Source: Burkholderiales bacterium
Lineage (GTDB): Bacteria > Pseudomonadota > Gammaproteobacteria > Burkholderiales > Burkholderiaceae_C
Length of the DNA stretch: 64,000 nucleotides
Assembly (NCBI GenBank): GCA_017307865.1
Contig: JAFKGE010000018.1
Coordinates: forward strand, 1 to 64,000
Reading direction: 5' to 3'
Part shown: piece by piece, positions 18,933 to 27,130 of the stretch
Layout of the letters: every line of letters begins with the position of its first letter
How positions within the stretch are numbered: the stretch's first letter is position 1
The notes under the pieces: model-generated
The model's input: only the letters and a program-made list of their open reading frames with translations
Database searches by the model: none
Told to the model about the DNA's origin: nothing
Program-made: the position numbers and the translations under genes

Positions 18933-19537
18933 GGCAGCACCCGCCCGGCGGCGCGCAGCAGGCGCGCGGTGCGGATCAGCGGCAGGCCGATCAGGGCCGT
19001 GGGGTCGTCGCTGTAGATGGCGTCCAGCAGTGCCACGCCCAGGCCTTCGCTCCTGGCGCTGCCGGCGCAGTCGTAGGGCTGCTCGGCGCGCAGGTAGCGC
19101 TCGATCTCGCCGTCGTCCAAGGCCCGAAAGCGCACCTCGACGGCGGCCAGGTCGCTCTGCTCGAAGCCGCTGGCCAGGCACACGACGGACAGCGCGGTCT
19201 GAAAGATCACGGTCTGCCCGCTCATGGCACGCAGCTGCGCCCGCGCGCGCTCGTGCGTGCCGGGCTTGCCCAGCGGCTGGCCGGCCAGGTCGGCCACCTG
19301 GTCCGAGCCGATGACGATGGCCTGCGGAAAGCGCGCCGCCACGTCGCGCGCCTTGGCCAGCGCCAGCCGCCGGGCCAGCGCGGGCGGGGCTTCGCCGGGT
19401 CGCGGGGTTTCATCCACGTCGGGCGCCGCCACCTCGAAGGGCAGGCCCAGCCGCGCCAGCAGCTCGCGCCGGTAGCGCGAGCTGGAGCCCAGGATCAGGG
19501 CGCGGTCGGCGGCGGGCAGGGTGGGGACATCGCTCAT
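18929..19537 (-). CDS. Maf-family nucleotide pyrophosphatase, YceF type
   Basis: The 202-residue Maf protein starts at ATG 19537 (MSDVPTLP). Motifs are ILGSSSRYRRELLARLGLPFEVAAPDVDET, VIGSDQVADLAGQPLGKPGTHE with the catalytic Asp in SDQV, and EGLGVALLDAIYSDDPTALIGLPL. The SDQV motif and shorter length place it in the YceF subgroup, which hydrolyses modified nucleotides such as 7-methyl-GTP. It is divergent from yceD with 26 bp between them, the arrangement found next to yceD-rpmF in many proteobacteria. Confidence 0.9.
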   Translation of the reverse strand: MSDVPTLPAADRALILGSSSRYRRELLARLGLPFEVAAPDVDETPRPGEAPPALARRLALAKARDVAARFPQAIVIGSDQVADLAGQPLGKPGTHERARAQLRAMSGQTVIFQTALSVVCLASGFEQSDLAAVEVRFRALDDGEIERYLRAEQPYDCAGSARSEGLGVALLDAIYSDDPTALIGLPLIRTARLLRAAGRVLP

Positions 19538-19563
19538 GCGGGCGATTCTCTTACACTGCCCGC

Positions 19564-20112
19564 ATGAGTTCTTCGTTTGAGCCCCGGCACCTGGATGTGG
19601 CGGCCTTCGCCCGCGCCAAGGCCCGCCTGTCGGCGCGCGATTCACTGCAAAAATATGAGCGTCTCGCGCTTGAAGTGCGGGCGTCAGAGCCCGATTTGAC
19701 CCTTGAATGGCAGGTGCAGGGCGAGCAGCGCAGCGCCGCCGACGGCGTGGCGCGGCCGGCGCTGCACGTGCAGGCCAACGCCCGCCTGCCGCTGACCTGC
19801 CAGCGCTGCATGGGCGAAGTGCGGGTGGACGTCCAGGTCGATCGCCATGTGCTGTTCGCGCGGGATGAAGACAGCGCGGCGGCGCTGGACGACGTGTCCG
19901 AGGACGACGTGCTGGCGCTGACGCCCGACTTGGACCTGCACGACTTGATCGAGGACGAACTGCTGATGGCCTTGCCCCTGGTGCCGCGCCACGAGGTGTG
20001 TCCGCAGCCGCTCAGGCTGTCGGCGCAGGACGCGGATTTCGAGGCGGCGCAAGAAGACAAGCAGCACCCTTTCGCGGCATTGGCCGTGCTCAAGGGCGGC
20101 AAGAAGCACTGA
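19564..20112 (+). CDS. yceD: YceD/DUF177-family protein (23S rRNA accumulation protein)
   Basis: The 182-residue acidic-ended protein has the DUF177 landmarks: QANARLPLTCQRCMGEVRVDVQVDRHVLFARDE, DLDLHDLIEDELLMALPLVPRHEVC and a closing HPFAALAVLKGGKK. CQRC probably binds metal. YceD is linked to 23S rRNA accumulation and normally precedes rpmF (ribosomal protein L32). Here rpmF does not follow; the next gene is upp on the other strand. Residues around SLQKYERLALEVRASEPDL are encoded by a dispersed repeat (19646-19702). Confidence 0.88.
   Translation: MSSSFEPRHLDVAAFARAKARLSARDSLQKYERLALEVRASEPDLTLEWQVQGEQRSAADGVARPALHVQANARLPLTCQRCMGEVRVDVQVDRHVLFARDEDSAAALDDVSEDDVLALTPDLDLHDLIEDELLMALPLVPRHEVCPQPLRLSAQDADFEAAQEDKQHPFAALAVLKGGKKH
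19646..19702 (+). repeat. GATAGCTG-type repeat, copy E, intragenic in yceD
   Basis: Reads AAATATGAGCGTCTCGCGCT, then GAAGTGCGGGCGTCAGAGCCCGATTTGACC. It aligns with the consensus GATAGCTGCTCGCGCTTGATGGACGGGCGCTAGAG plus AT-rich tail, though more diverged in the core. Confidence 0.55.
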
Positions 20113-20138
20113 GCCTATTGGGTGCGGCCGCCGCCGGC

Positions 20139-20783
20139 TTACTTGGTGCCGAAGATGCGGTCGCCCGCATCGCCCAGGCCGGGCAGGATGTAGCCGTGAT
20201 CGTTCAACTGGCGGTCGATGGCGGCGGTGTAGATCGGCACGTCGGGGTGGGCCTGTCGCAGGGTGGCGATGCCTTCGGGCGCGGCCAGCAGGCACAAGAA
20301 CTTGATGGAGCGCGGCGCGCAGGCCTTGATGCGCTCGACGGCGGCCACGGCCGAATGGCCCGTGGCCAGCATGGGGTCGACCACGATCACGTCGCGTTCG
20401 GCCATGTCGGCCGGCATCTTGAAGTAGTACTCCACCGCCTGCAGCGTCTTTGGGTCGCGATACAGGCCCACGGTGCCCACGCGGGCGTTGGGCACCACGC
20501 GCAGCAGGCCGTCGAGCATGCCGTTGCCGGCGCGCAGGATGCTGGCGAACACCAGCTTCTTGCCGTCGATCATGGGGCTTTGCATCTTCTCCAGCGGCGT
20601 TTCGATCTCCACCAGATGCGTCGGCATGTCGCGCGTCACCTCGTAGGCCATCAGCATCGCCAGTTCGCCCAGCAGGGTGCGAAAGCTGGTGCTGCTGGCC
20701 TCCTTGTTGCGCATCAGGGTCAGCTTGTGCTGCACCAGCGGGTGGGTGATGTGGTGGACCTGGGAGAGCGGTGTCTGGGGCAT
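20139..20783 (-). CDS. upp: Uracil phosphoribosyltransferase
   Basis: Salvages uracil to UMP using PRPP. The 214-residue protein opens [44 protein letters not shown], a diagnostic UPRT sequence. The PRPP-binding loop is [22 protein letters not shown] and the C-terminus is [19 protein letters not shown]. The start is the ATG at 20783. It lies 47 bp downstream of the DoxX gene on the same strand and could be co-transcribed, but there is no functional link to copper handling. Confidence 0.97.
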   Translation of the reverse strand: MPQTPLSQVHHITHPLVQHKLTLMRNKEASSTSFRTLLGELAMLMAYEVTRDMPTHLVEIETPLEKMQSPMIDGKKLVFASILRAGNGMLDGLLRVVPNARVGTVGLYRDPKTLQAVEYYFKMPADMAERDVIVVDPMLATGHSAVAAVERIKACAPRSIKFLCLLAAPEGIATLRQAHPDVPIYTAAIDRQLNDHGYILPGLGDAGDRIFGTK

Positions 20784-20830
20784 GCGGGCGATTGTAGGGA
20801 TCGCTCGCCTGCTGGCCGGCGCCCGGGCGT

Positions 20831-21334
20831 TCACGACCGGGGAGCGCGGTCGCCCAGCCAATGGTCGACCGAGAGCCGGCCTGGCCCCCAGGCGGCAATC
20901 GCCAGGGCCATTGCGGCCCAGGTGAGATGGATGGGCCAGCCCTCCGGTATGGTCAGTTCGATGACGCCCGTCATCGCCAGCAGGCCCAGGGCGGCGAGAC
21001 GCGTGCCGACACCCAGCACCAGCAGCACCGGCAGCAGCACTTCGCCGCAGCCGGACAGAAACGCGACCACAGCCGGCGCGGGGAAGGGGTAGGGGCCGCC
21101 CGGCAGATGCAGTCGGAACTCGTCGGCAAACAGGTAGACCGCCGTGTCCTTGAGTTGCAGAAAGCCGTCCCATTTCAGCATGCCGGACTTCCAGAACGGC
21201 ACGGCCAGCGCGATGCGCAGCACGAATTGCGCCAGCCACGGCTGGGCGATGGTCTGGGCCAGGCGCCGGGCCTTGCCGACGAGACGGGTCGGGGCTGCGC
21301 GAGCGTGCGTCGAAGGGTGTGTGGTGGCGGTCAT
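20831..21334 (-). CDS. DoxX-family membrane protein of the bufferin operon
   Basis: The 167-residue protein has about four membrane helices. The DoxX signature is [95 protein letters not shown]. The start overlaps the bufC stop by four bases, so it belongs to the copper-peptide operon. A DoxX gene is a regular member of such operons. Its role is unproven; redox or membrane anchoring of the exported metallophore is an inference. Confidence 0.85.
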   Translation of the reverse strand: MTATTHPSTHARAAPTRLVGKARRLAQTIAQPWLAQFVLRIALAVPFWKSGMLKWDGFLQLKDTAVYLFADEFRLHLPGGPYPFPAPAVVAFLSGCGEVLLPVLLVLGVGTRLAALGLLAMTGVIELTIPEGWPIHLTWAAMALAIAAWGPGRLSVDHWLGDRAPRS

Positions 21335-22101
21335 GTCGGCTCTCCGGGTTGAAGGGTGGTGAATGCGCCTGCCGAGATCATTCCCGCCAGGTTGGCGCCG
21401 AGGTCGAAGGCGGGCGCTTCGTCGAACGCGGCAGCCGCAGCCGCGCCCAGTGGCTTGCCCGCGAGCAGGCGGGTGAGAAAGGCCGCACCGCCCGCGGGCA
21501 GGCGCGAGACGATGACGTGCGGGCCGGGGCGCGTGATGAGCGCATCCTCGGCGCCGTGGGCATGCAGCGGCGCCGGCGCGCCTTCGGCCTGGGCCAGCGT
21601 GAAGAGGGTGACGGCGGGATGGCGCGAGCGCACGATGCGCGCGGCCGGATGCGGCTCGAAGCGCAGCGCCATCAGCCGGGCCGGATCGACGGCGGCCAGC
21701 GTGCTTGCGTCGAGCGCGGGCCGGTCGGCCGCATGGTAGGCGTCCAGCCAGGCGCGCTCGATGCGCGCGACGTCGGCCAGCCAGGGCAGGTCTTGCGCAT
21801 ATTCGTAAGCGGCGATGAAGGCGGGAAAATCGCGCCCGTACTCGAACAGCAGCGGCGACGTAGGCGGCGTGGCGCGCACGTGAAAGCGCGCCATGGCGCG
21901 GAAGAACTCGGCACCGGTGATGCGCTGGACGGCCGGGTAAATGTCGGCCAGCGCCTGGATCAGGCTCACGGTCACGTTGTTGCGGTAAACGTTGTAGCGC
22001 CGGACCACGCCCTTGCCGCCGCGGGCCACCACATCCGCCGGCGGCGTGCGCCGCGGCTCGGTCAGGCCCGGCGCGAACGCGGCACCGTACTCAGGCCGCA
22101 T
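21331..22101 (-). CDS. bufC: BufC/HvfC-family protein (DUF2063), RiPP recognition partner of the MNIO enzyme
   Basis: The 256-residue protein has the N-terminal DUF2063 helical domain ([65 protein letters not shown]). A C-terminal mixed domain follows ([42 protein letters not shown]). Proteins of this family accompany DUF692 enzymes and help present the precursor peptide. The start overlaps bufB by 11 bases and the stop overlaps the DoxX start, indicating tight co-expression. Confidence 0.9.
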   Translation of the reverse strand: MRPEYGAAFAPGLTEPRRTPPADVVARGGKGVVRRYNVYRNNVTVSLIQALADIYPAVQRITGAEFFRAMARFHVRATPPTSPLLFEYGRDFPAFIAAYEYAQDLPWLADVARIERAWLDAYHAADRPALDASTLAAVDPARLMALRFEPHPAARIVRSRHPAVTLFTLAQAEGAPAPLHAHGAEDALITRPGPHVIVSRLPAGGAAFLTRLLAGKPLGAAAAAAFDEAPAFDLGANLAGMISAGAFTTLQPGEPT

Positions 22102-22933
22102 GGTGCAGTTCCTCGCGCATGATGCGGCGCGCCGCCTGGGCCTGCGCGCGCAGGGTGGGCCAGTCGGGCAGCTCGCTGTCCCATTCGATCAGCGTCGGCG
22201 TGGGGCCGATGCGTTCGATGACGCCGCGGTACAGATCCCAGACCGGCGGCGCGACGGCGCGGTCGTGGCTGTCGATGAGCAGCGGCGCGCCCTCGTCGTC
22301 GCGCTGCTCGCTGTGCCCTGCCAGATGGATTTCGCCGACCCGCTCCAGCGGGAAGGCGTTCAGGTAGTCGACCGCCGAATAGCCGTGGTTGGCCGCCGAA
22401 ACGAAGGCGTTGTTGACGTCGAGCAGCAGGCCGCAGCCGCTGCGTTGCGCCACCGCGCGGATGAACTCCGCCTCGCCCATGGTGGACGACGCGAACGCGA
22501 GGTAGGTGGCGGGGTTTTCCAGCAGCAGGGGCCGCCGGATCGCCGCCTGCACCTGGTCGATGTGCTCGCACACCCGCTCCAGGGTGGCGCGGGTGTAGGG
22601 CAGGGGCAGCAGGTCGTTGAAGAAGGTGCCGCCATGCGAGGACCAGGCCAGGTGTTCCGACACGAAGGCGGGCTGGTAGCGCAACACCAGGTCGCGGAAC
22701 CGCTCCAGGTGCAGCTCGTCCAGCGCGCCCGGCCCGCCGATCGACATGCACACCCCATGCAAGGACAGCGCATGGCGCTCGCGCAGGGCCGTGAGCATGC
22801 GGTGGGGCGGGCCGCCCGCGCCCATGTAGTTCTCGGCATGCACCTCGAAGAAGAAGTCGTCCCCGGGCGGCTGCGCGAGGATCGCGGACAGGTGTTGGTG
22901 TTTGAAGCTGGAGCCCGCCGCGAGCATGGCCAT
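22091..22933 (-). CDS. bufB: BufB, DUF692 multinuclear non-heme iron oxidase (MNIO)
   Basis: The 280-residue TIM-barrel enzyme carries the metal-ligand motifs of the MbnB/DUF692 family: [75 protein letters not shown] and [18 protein letters not shown] enzymes convert cysteines of RiPP precursors into oxazolone- or thiooxazole-type copper ligands. The likely substrate is the BufA peptide encoded 24 bp upstream. All expected His, Asp and Glu ligands are visible. Confidence 0.95.
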   Translation of the reverse strand: MAMLAAGSSFKHQHLSAILAQPPGDDFFFEVHAENYMGAGGPPHRMLTALRERHALSLHGVCMSIGGPGALDELHLERFRDLVLRYQPAFVSEHLAWSSHGGTFFNDLLPLPYTRATLERVCEHIDQVQAAIRRPLLLENPATYLAFASSTMGEAEFIRAVAQRSGCGLLLDVNNAFVSAANHGYSAVDYLNAFPLERVGEIHLAGHSEQRDDEGAPLLIDSHDRAVAPPVWDLYRGVIERIGPTPTLIEWDSELPDWPTLRAQAQAARRIMREELHHAA

Positions 22934-22957
22934 TCCCCCGTGGTGTCAGCCGGAGGA

Positions 22958-23269
22958 TCAGGACTTCATCGGCATGAGCGAGCCGTGGCCGCCGTTCGGC
23001 GTCTGGATGCTGGCGCAGGTGCCGCCTTGGACGAACTTCCAGGAATTGCCCTGGAAGTCCATGGTGGAGGTGCCCTGGCAGGTCGTGCCGGGGCCGGCGG
23101 CGCAGTCGTTCTGCCCCTTCAAGGCCACGCCGTAGCATTTCTCCTTGTGTGCGGCAATGGCCGCATCGGTCTCGGCTTTCGTCAGCGGCGCGGCATGGGC
23201 GGCCGATGCCAGCAGGCCGGCGATGGCGCTGGCCAGGATGGCGGAGGTGAGCTTGGTGCTGGTGGACAT
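22958..23269 (-). CDS. bufA: BufA, bufferin-type copper-binding RiPP precursor (DUF2282)
   Basis: The 103-residue precursor has a signal-peptide-like leader ([22 protein letters not shown], cleavage near residue 27), so it is periplasmic. The core is [14 protein letters not shown], then TTCQGTS, then GGTCASI, giving Cys45, Cys56, Cys64 and Cys85. This four-cysteine DUF2282 pattern is that of bufferins, whose central cysteines are modified by the MNIO enzyme and which chelate copper. The start at 23269 was chosen because it gives the export signal. It follows a perfect SigF-type promoter by 54 bp. It lacks most of the charged residues of globular proteins after the leader. Confidence 0.93.
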   Translation of the reverse strand: MSTSTKLTSAILASAIAGLLASAAHAAPLTKAETDAAIAAHKEKCYGVALKGQNDCAAGPGTTCQGTSTMDFQGNSWKFVQGGTCASIQTPNGGHGSLMPMKS

Positions 23270-23322
23270 GGAATCGTTCCTCAGGTTGGATGCAAGGTAT
23301 CCAGGACGGATACGTCGACTCA

Positions 23323-23348
23323 TTCGTCCCCGTCATGGGCGCGGTTAC
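23323..23348 (-). promoter_or_regulatory. ECF sigma (SigF-type) promoter of bufA operon
   Basis: On the minus strand GTAACC (23348-23343) is followed by exactly 16 bases and CGAA (23326-23323). This is the consensus described for the Caulobacter SigF regulon. It predicts a transcript starting about 45-50 bases before the bufA ATG. Confidence 0.88.
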
Positions 23349-23453
23349 AGCGCGCCGCAAAAATCGCTGCCGGTGCGCTGTCCTCAACGGCGTGCCTTTT
23401 CGTCGCGGTGGCGATCGCGGCCAAAAAGCGTTCCAATCATTCGCGGTGGCGCT

Positions 23454-23479
23454 GTAACCGGATCGCACCTTGATCCGAA
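23454..23479 (+). promoter_or_regulatory. ECF sigma (SigF-type) promoter of the sigF-nrsF pair
   Basis: GTAACC (23454-23459), exactly 16 bases, then CGAA (23476-23479). The second perfect copy faces the opposite way from the bufA promoter and lies about 25 bp before the sigma-factor ATG, implying autoregulation and a short leader. Confidence 0.88.
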
Positions 23480-23503
23480 TGCACAGGCGTCACCTGTCCA
23501 CCC

Positions 23504-24073
23504 ATGTCCACGCCCGACGCCGAAACCGAACTGCACCGCCTGCTGCTGGCCGGCCTGGGCGGCGATGAAGCGGCCTACCGGCGTTTCTTGCAGTTGCTGG
23601 CGGGACACCTGCGCGCCTACCTGGCGCGGCGGCTGTTCGGCTGGCCGGACGACGTGGAGGATCTGGTGCAGGAATGTCTGCTTGCCATGCACAACAAGCG
23701 CCACACCTACCAGCCCGACCAGCCGCTCACCGCCTGGGTGCATGCCATCGCGCGCTACAAGCTGATCGACTTGCTGCGCGCCCGCGGCGCGCGCGAGGCG
23801 CTGCACGACCCGCTGGATGAGGAGATGCCCCTGTTCGCCGCCAGCACGCACGACGCGCACGATGCCCAGCGCGACCTGATGGGCATGCTGCAAAGCCTGC
23901 CCGACAAGCAGCGTCGCCCCATCGAGTGCGTGAAGATCGAGGGCCTGTCGGTGGCCGAGACGGCGCGCCTGACGGGCCTGTCCGAATCGGCCGTCAAGGT
24001 CGGCATTCACCGCGGCCTGAAGGTGCTGGCCGCGCGCTTCGGCGCCGCGCGGCGCCTGGAGGGCCACGCATGA
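23504..24073 (+). CDS. sigF: ECF RNA polymerase sigma factor, SigF-like
   Basis: The 189-residue factor has region 2 (YLARRLFGWPDDVEDLVQECLLAMHNKRHTYQPDQPLTAWVHAIARYKLIDLLR) and region 4 (LQSLPDKQRRPIECVKIEGLSVAETARLTGLSESAVKVGIHRGLKVL) separated by a short acidic linker. It starts at the ATG 25 bp after its own GTAACC-N16-CGAA promoter, with no evident Shine-Dalgarno. The following gene encodes an NrsF-type membrane anti-sigma that overlaps by ATGA. SigF/NrsF pairs in Caulobacter control bufferin genes and respond to copper and chromate; here the same pairing is inferred. Confidence 0.93.
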   Translation: MSTPDAETELHRLLLAGLGGDEAAYRRFLQLLAGHLRAYLARRLFGWPDDVEDLVQECLLAMHNKRHTYQPDQPLTAWVHAIARYKLIDLLRARGAREALHDPLDEEMPLFAASTHDAHDAQRDLMGMLQSLPDKQRRPIECVKIEGLSVAETARLTGLSESAVKVGIHRGLKVLAARFGAARRLEGHA

Positions 24074-24711
24074 AAACCGACGAGCTGATTGGCCTGCTGG
24101 CCACGCACGCCGGGGCCGAACGCCGGCCCGCCACCGGGGCCGCCCTGGCGCGCGCCGTGTGCGTGGGGCTGCTCGGCTCGCTGGCCATCGTGCTGATGGG
24201 CTACGGGCTCAACCACCGGTTTCCGCAGGTGCTGGGCATGCCCTTGTTCTGGATGAAGCTGGGCATGCCGGTGCTGGTGGCGCTGTGCGCGGGCGTGGTC
24301 GCCAGCCGCCTGGCGCGCCCCGGCGTGTCGGCGGGTCGCGCCGGCTGGGGCATCGCGCTGGCGCTGGTGGTGGTGTGGGGCGTGGCGGCGGGCCAGTGGC
24401 TGGCCGCGCCGCCGCCCGCGCGCGCCGAACTGCTGTGGGGCCAGACCTGGCGCAGCTGCGCCTTCAGCATCGGCCTGATCTCGCTGCCGGTGCTGGTGGC
24501 GGCGCTGGGCGCGTTGCGCGAAATGGCGCCCACGCGCCTGCGGCTGGCGGGCGCGGCGGCCGGCGCGCTGGCCGGCGGCGCCGGCGCCGCCGTGTACGCG
24601 CTGCATTGCCCCGAACTGGGCGCGCCCTTCATTGCCGTGTGGTACGTGTTGGGCATGGCGCTGCCGGTGGCGGTGGGCGCCTGGCTGGGGCCGCGCGTGC
24701 TGCGCTGGTGA
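24070..24711 (+). CDS. nrsF: NrsF-type six-helix membrane anti-sigma factor (DUF1109)
   Basis: The 213-residue protein has a short cytoplasmic N-terminus (MKTDELIGLLATHAG) and about six membrane helices typical of DUF1109. Two conserved cysteines, Cys130 (TWRSCAFSI) and Cys180 (ALHCPELGAPFIAVWYV), match the positions thought to sense metals or oxidants. The start overlaps the sigma stop by four bases. When the signal is absent it is expected to hold the sigma factor at the membrane. Confidence 0.92.
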   Translation: MKTDELIGLLATHAGAERRPATGAALARAVCVGLLGSLAIVLMGYGLNHRFPQVLGMPLFWMKLGMPVLVALCAGVVASRLARPGVSAGRAGWGIALALVVVWGVAAGQWLAAPPPARAELLWGQTWRSCAFSIGLISLPVLVAALGALREMAPTRLRLAGAAAGALAGGAGAAVYALHCPELGAPFIAVWYVLGMALPVAVGAWLGPRVLRW

Positions 24712-24780
24712 GGTCGGGTGCGCGCCGCAGGCGGCGTGACTGCGTCAGCGATCTTGTGGCGACCCTTGACGTGGCCGCGT

Positions 24781-25743
24781 TCAGGTGGCCTTGCCCAGGC
24801 CTGCCGCGGCACGGCGCGGCGACAGATGGATGCCGGCCAGCATGCAGCGCACCGAGCCACCCGCCAGCTCGATGGTGGGCACCGCCAATGGCAGCAGGCG
24901 CGCGCTGCGCTCGATGCGCGCCTTCTGCCGCGCCGTGAGGCTGTCGCAGGCACGCTGCGACAGCGCCAGCACGCGATCCGCGCGGCCGGACAACTCGATG
25001 GCATTGCCCGCGAATTCGCCAATCTGCTCGGGACTCAGATCGATCACCTCGTGTCCCCACTCCTGCAGCCGCGCCACCACCTCCCGCGCACGGCTCGGAT
25101 CGGTCAGCGAGCGCATGCCCAGCAGCGCGAACTCGGTGGCCACGCACATCAGCACGTTGGTGTGGTAGATCGGCCGGCCCGCCATGTCGGCGGTGTCGAA
25201 GACGATGGGCTCGAAATTGAAGTGGGTGCTGAAGCGCTCCAGCAGCACCGGATCGGCCCGGTTGGAGCGGGCGGTGTAGGCCACGCCGGCCGTGTGGTCG
25301 AGCACCATGGCGCCGGTGCCTTCGAGGAACAGCTGGTCGTGCTCCAGCCCCGAATAGTCGATCACGTCCTGTACGCGGTACTCGGCCTTGAGCATCTCGA
25401 TGATGTCCTGACGCCGCTCGCGCCGACGGCTGGGCGAGTGCATCGCGTAAATGGCCACGCGCCCGCCCGGGTGGGTGGAGAACCAGTTGTTGGGGAACAC
25501 CGAGTCGGGCGTGTCCTGCTCGCCGCGATCCTCGAACAGGTGCACGCGCACGCCGGCGTCTTGCAATTGCTCTGCCGCCCGCGTCACCTCGCGGTGCGCG
25601 GCCGCGGCGATGGCGCGCGCCTCGCCCACGGCGGCCGGGTTCTGGAAGGCGTTGTCCGTGGCGGTTTCGGGGTTGGGTGTGAAGCGGTGCGGGCGCACCA
25701 TCACGACGGCCGCGGGGGCCTGGATCGAGCGGAAGGTGGACAT
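24781..25743 (-). CDS. ctlX: CtlX, citrulline-utilisation hydrolase of the arginine deiminase superfamily
   Basis: The 320-residue amidinotransferase-fold protein opens with PAAVVMVRPHRFTPNPETATDNAFQ. FPNNWFSTHPGGRVAIYAM, LEGTGAMVLDH, GRPIYHTNVLMCVA and GGSVRCMLAGIHLS follow. These give the His and the nucleophilic Cys near the C-terminus of guanidino-modifying enzymes. The start at 25743 was chosen over an upstream Met that would read through a repeat. It is encoded downstream of ornithine cyclodeaminase on the same strand. Together these fit a citrulline/arginine to ornithine to proline route. A 187-bp spacer with hairpins separates the two. Confidence 0.88.
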   Translation of the reverse strand: MSTFRSIQAPAAVVMVRPHRFTPNPETATDNAFQNPAAVGEARAIAAAAHREVTRAAEQLQDAGVRVHLFEDRGEQDTPDSVFPNNWFSTHPGGRVAIYAMHSPSRRRERRQDIIEMLKAEYRVQDVIDYSGLEHDQLFLEGTGAMVLDHTAGVAYTARSNRADPVLLERFSTHFNFEPIVFDTADMAGRPIYHTNVLMCVATEFALLGMRSLTDPSRAREVVARLQEWGHEVIDLSPEQIGEFAGNAIELSGRADRVLALSQRACDSLTARQKARIERSARLLPLAVPTIELAGGSVRCMLAGIHLSPRRAAAGLGKAT

Positions 25744-25807
25744 GGCGGCGGCGTTGGGTGTCGTGGCTTCAGAAGGTGTGAATGAATCGCGGGTGCCCGA
25801 AAGGATC

Positions 25808-25905
25808 GTCAAAACGCGTCCGATCAAGGCGCAAAGCGCAGCCGTAGCTCGGGCTACGGCGAGCATTTGCAACGCCGAGCGGGCGGGTTTTGACGGTCAA
25901 GGCGG
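25808..25905. repeat. Nested palindromic intergenic element
   Basis: The spacer between ornithine cyclodeaminase and ctlX holds an inner stem GCCGTAGC/GCTACGGC (25841-25860) inside a roughly 98-bp unit. Its outer bases GTCAAAACGCG and GCGGGTTTTGAC also pair. It looks like a REP-type unit rather than a simple terminator. Confidence 0.65.
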
Positions 25906-25930
25906 GCATGAGGGGTCCGTTCACACCTTC

Positions 25931-26980
25931 TCAGGCAACGCGGCGCACCGCGCAGCGCGAGGCGGCCGGGCGGGTGTGGCGAAACAGGTCCTTCGGATCG
26001 TCGGCGCGCGGCACCAGCTCCACGTCCACGCCCAGCCGGCGCCGCTCGGCCTGCGCCAGCACGCAGCGCAGCGTCGAGTAGTCTTCCAGCGCGAAGCCGA
26101 CCGAGTCGAACACCGTCACCTGCTCGGCGCTTTGCCGGCCGGCGGCCGTGCCGGCCAGCACGCGCCACAGGTCCACCACCGGAAAGTCCGCAGGCAGTTG
26201 CTGGATGTCGCCTTCGACGCGCGTCTGCGGTTCGTACTCGACGAACACGCGCGCGCCACGCAGCACCTCGGCGTGCAGCTCGGTCTTGCCGGGGCAGTCA
26301 CCACCCACCGCGTTGATGTGCATGCCCGGCGCGATCATGTCGGGCGTGAGGATGGCGGCACAGGTCTTGTCGGCGGTGACCGTGGTCACGATGTCGGCGC
26401 CGCGCACCGCCTCGGCGGTCGATGCGCAGCGGATGACTTTCAGCGACGGATAGACCGACAGGTTGCGCACCAGTTTGTCGGTGGCGCGCGGGTCAAGGTC
26501 GTGGACCGCGATCTCCTCGATGCCCAGATGGCCGTGGAAGGCCAGCGCCTGGAACTCGCTTTGCGCGCCGTTGCCGATCAGCGCCATGCGGCGCGCGTCG
26601 GGGCGGGCCAGCGCGCGCGCTGCCATCAGCGAGGTGGCGCAGGTGCGCAGGGCGGTGGCCAGCGTGAGCTCGGACAGCAGCACCGGGTAGCCGGTGTCCA
26701 CCTCGGCCAGCACGCCAAAGGCCATCACCGTGTACAGGCCGCGCCGGGTGTTGCCGGGGTGGCCGTTGACGTATTTGAAGGCGTAGCGCCGCGTGTTGGA
26801 CACCGGCATCAGCTCGATCACGCCGATGTCCGAGTGGTTGGCCACGCGGGCGCTCTTGTCGAACTCGGGCCAGCGCACGAAGTCGTCCCGGATGGTGTCG
26901 GCGAGTTCGCCGATGAATGGGATCACGCCGATGTCCTGCACCAGGCGGGACATGGTCGGTACGTCGACAAAGCGGGTCAT
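25931..26980 (-). CDS. Ornithine cyclodeaminase
   Basis: Converts ornithine to proline and ammonia with NAD as a bound cofactor. The 349-residue protein starts at ATG 26980 with AGGAGA upstream. Motifs are YAFKYVNGHPGNTRRGLYTVMAFGVLAEVDTGYPVLLSELTLATALRTCATS for substrate binding, RMALIGNGAQSEFQALAF for the nucleotide fold, IVTTVTADKTCAAILT, and MHINAVGGDCPGKTEL with the catalytic Asp. It is the first gene of a unit with ctlX and is divergent from an Lrp-family regulator. Confidence 0.95.
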   Translation of the reverse strand: MTRFVDVPTMSRLVQDIGVIPFIGELADTIRDDFVRWPEFDKSARVANHSDIGVIELMPVSNTRRYAFKYVNGHPGNTRRGLYTVMAFGVLAEVDTGYPVLLSELTLATALRTCATSLMAARALARPDARRMALIGNGAQSEFQALAFHGHLGIEEIAVHDLDPRATDKLVRNLSVYPSLKVIRCASTAEAVRGADIVTTVTADKTCAAILTPDMIAPGMHINAVGGDCPGKTELHAEVLRGARVFVEYEPQTRVEGDIQQLPADFPVVDLWRVLAGTAAGRQSAEQVTVFDSVGFALEDYSTLRCVLAQAERRRLGVDVELVPRADDPKDLFRHTRPAASRCAVRRVA

Positions 26981-27066
26981 GGGCTCTCCTGGAAACGTCT
27001 GCACGTTGGGGCGGCTTGTCGCCGCCAGGAGATTGTTGGCTCGAACGATGCCAATTTGAATGGATC

Positions 27067-27079
27067 AACTTGGCAAGTT
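27067..27079. promoter_or_regulatory. Palindrome in the ocd/lrp divergent promoter region
   Basis: AACTTGGCAAGTT, a near-perfect palindrome with only a central odd base, lies in an AT-rich 150-bp region between the divergent genes. It is a candidate operator for the adjacent Lrp/AsnC regulator. Confidence 0.5.
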
Positions 27080-27130
27080 ATTCTCTGATCTCTACACTTT
27101 GCTCATTCAAGCAATCAAAATGCTCGATTC

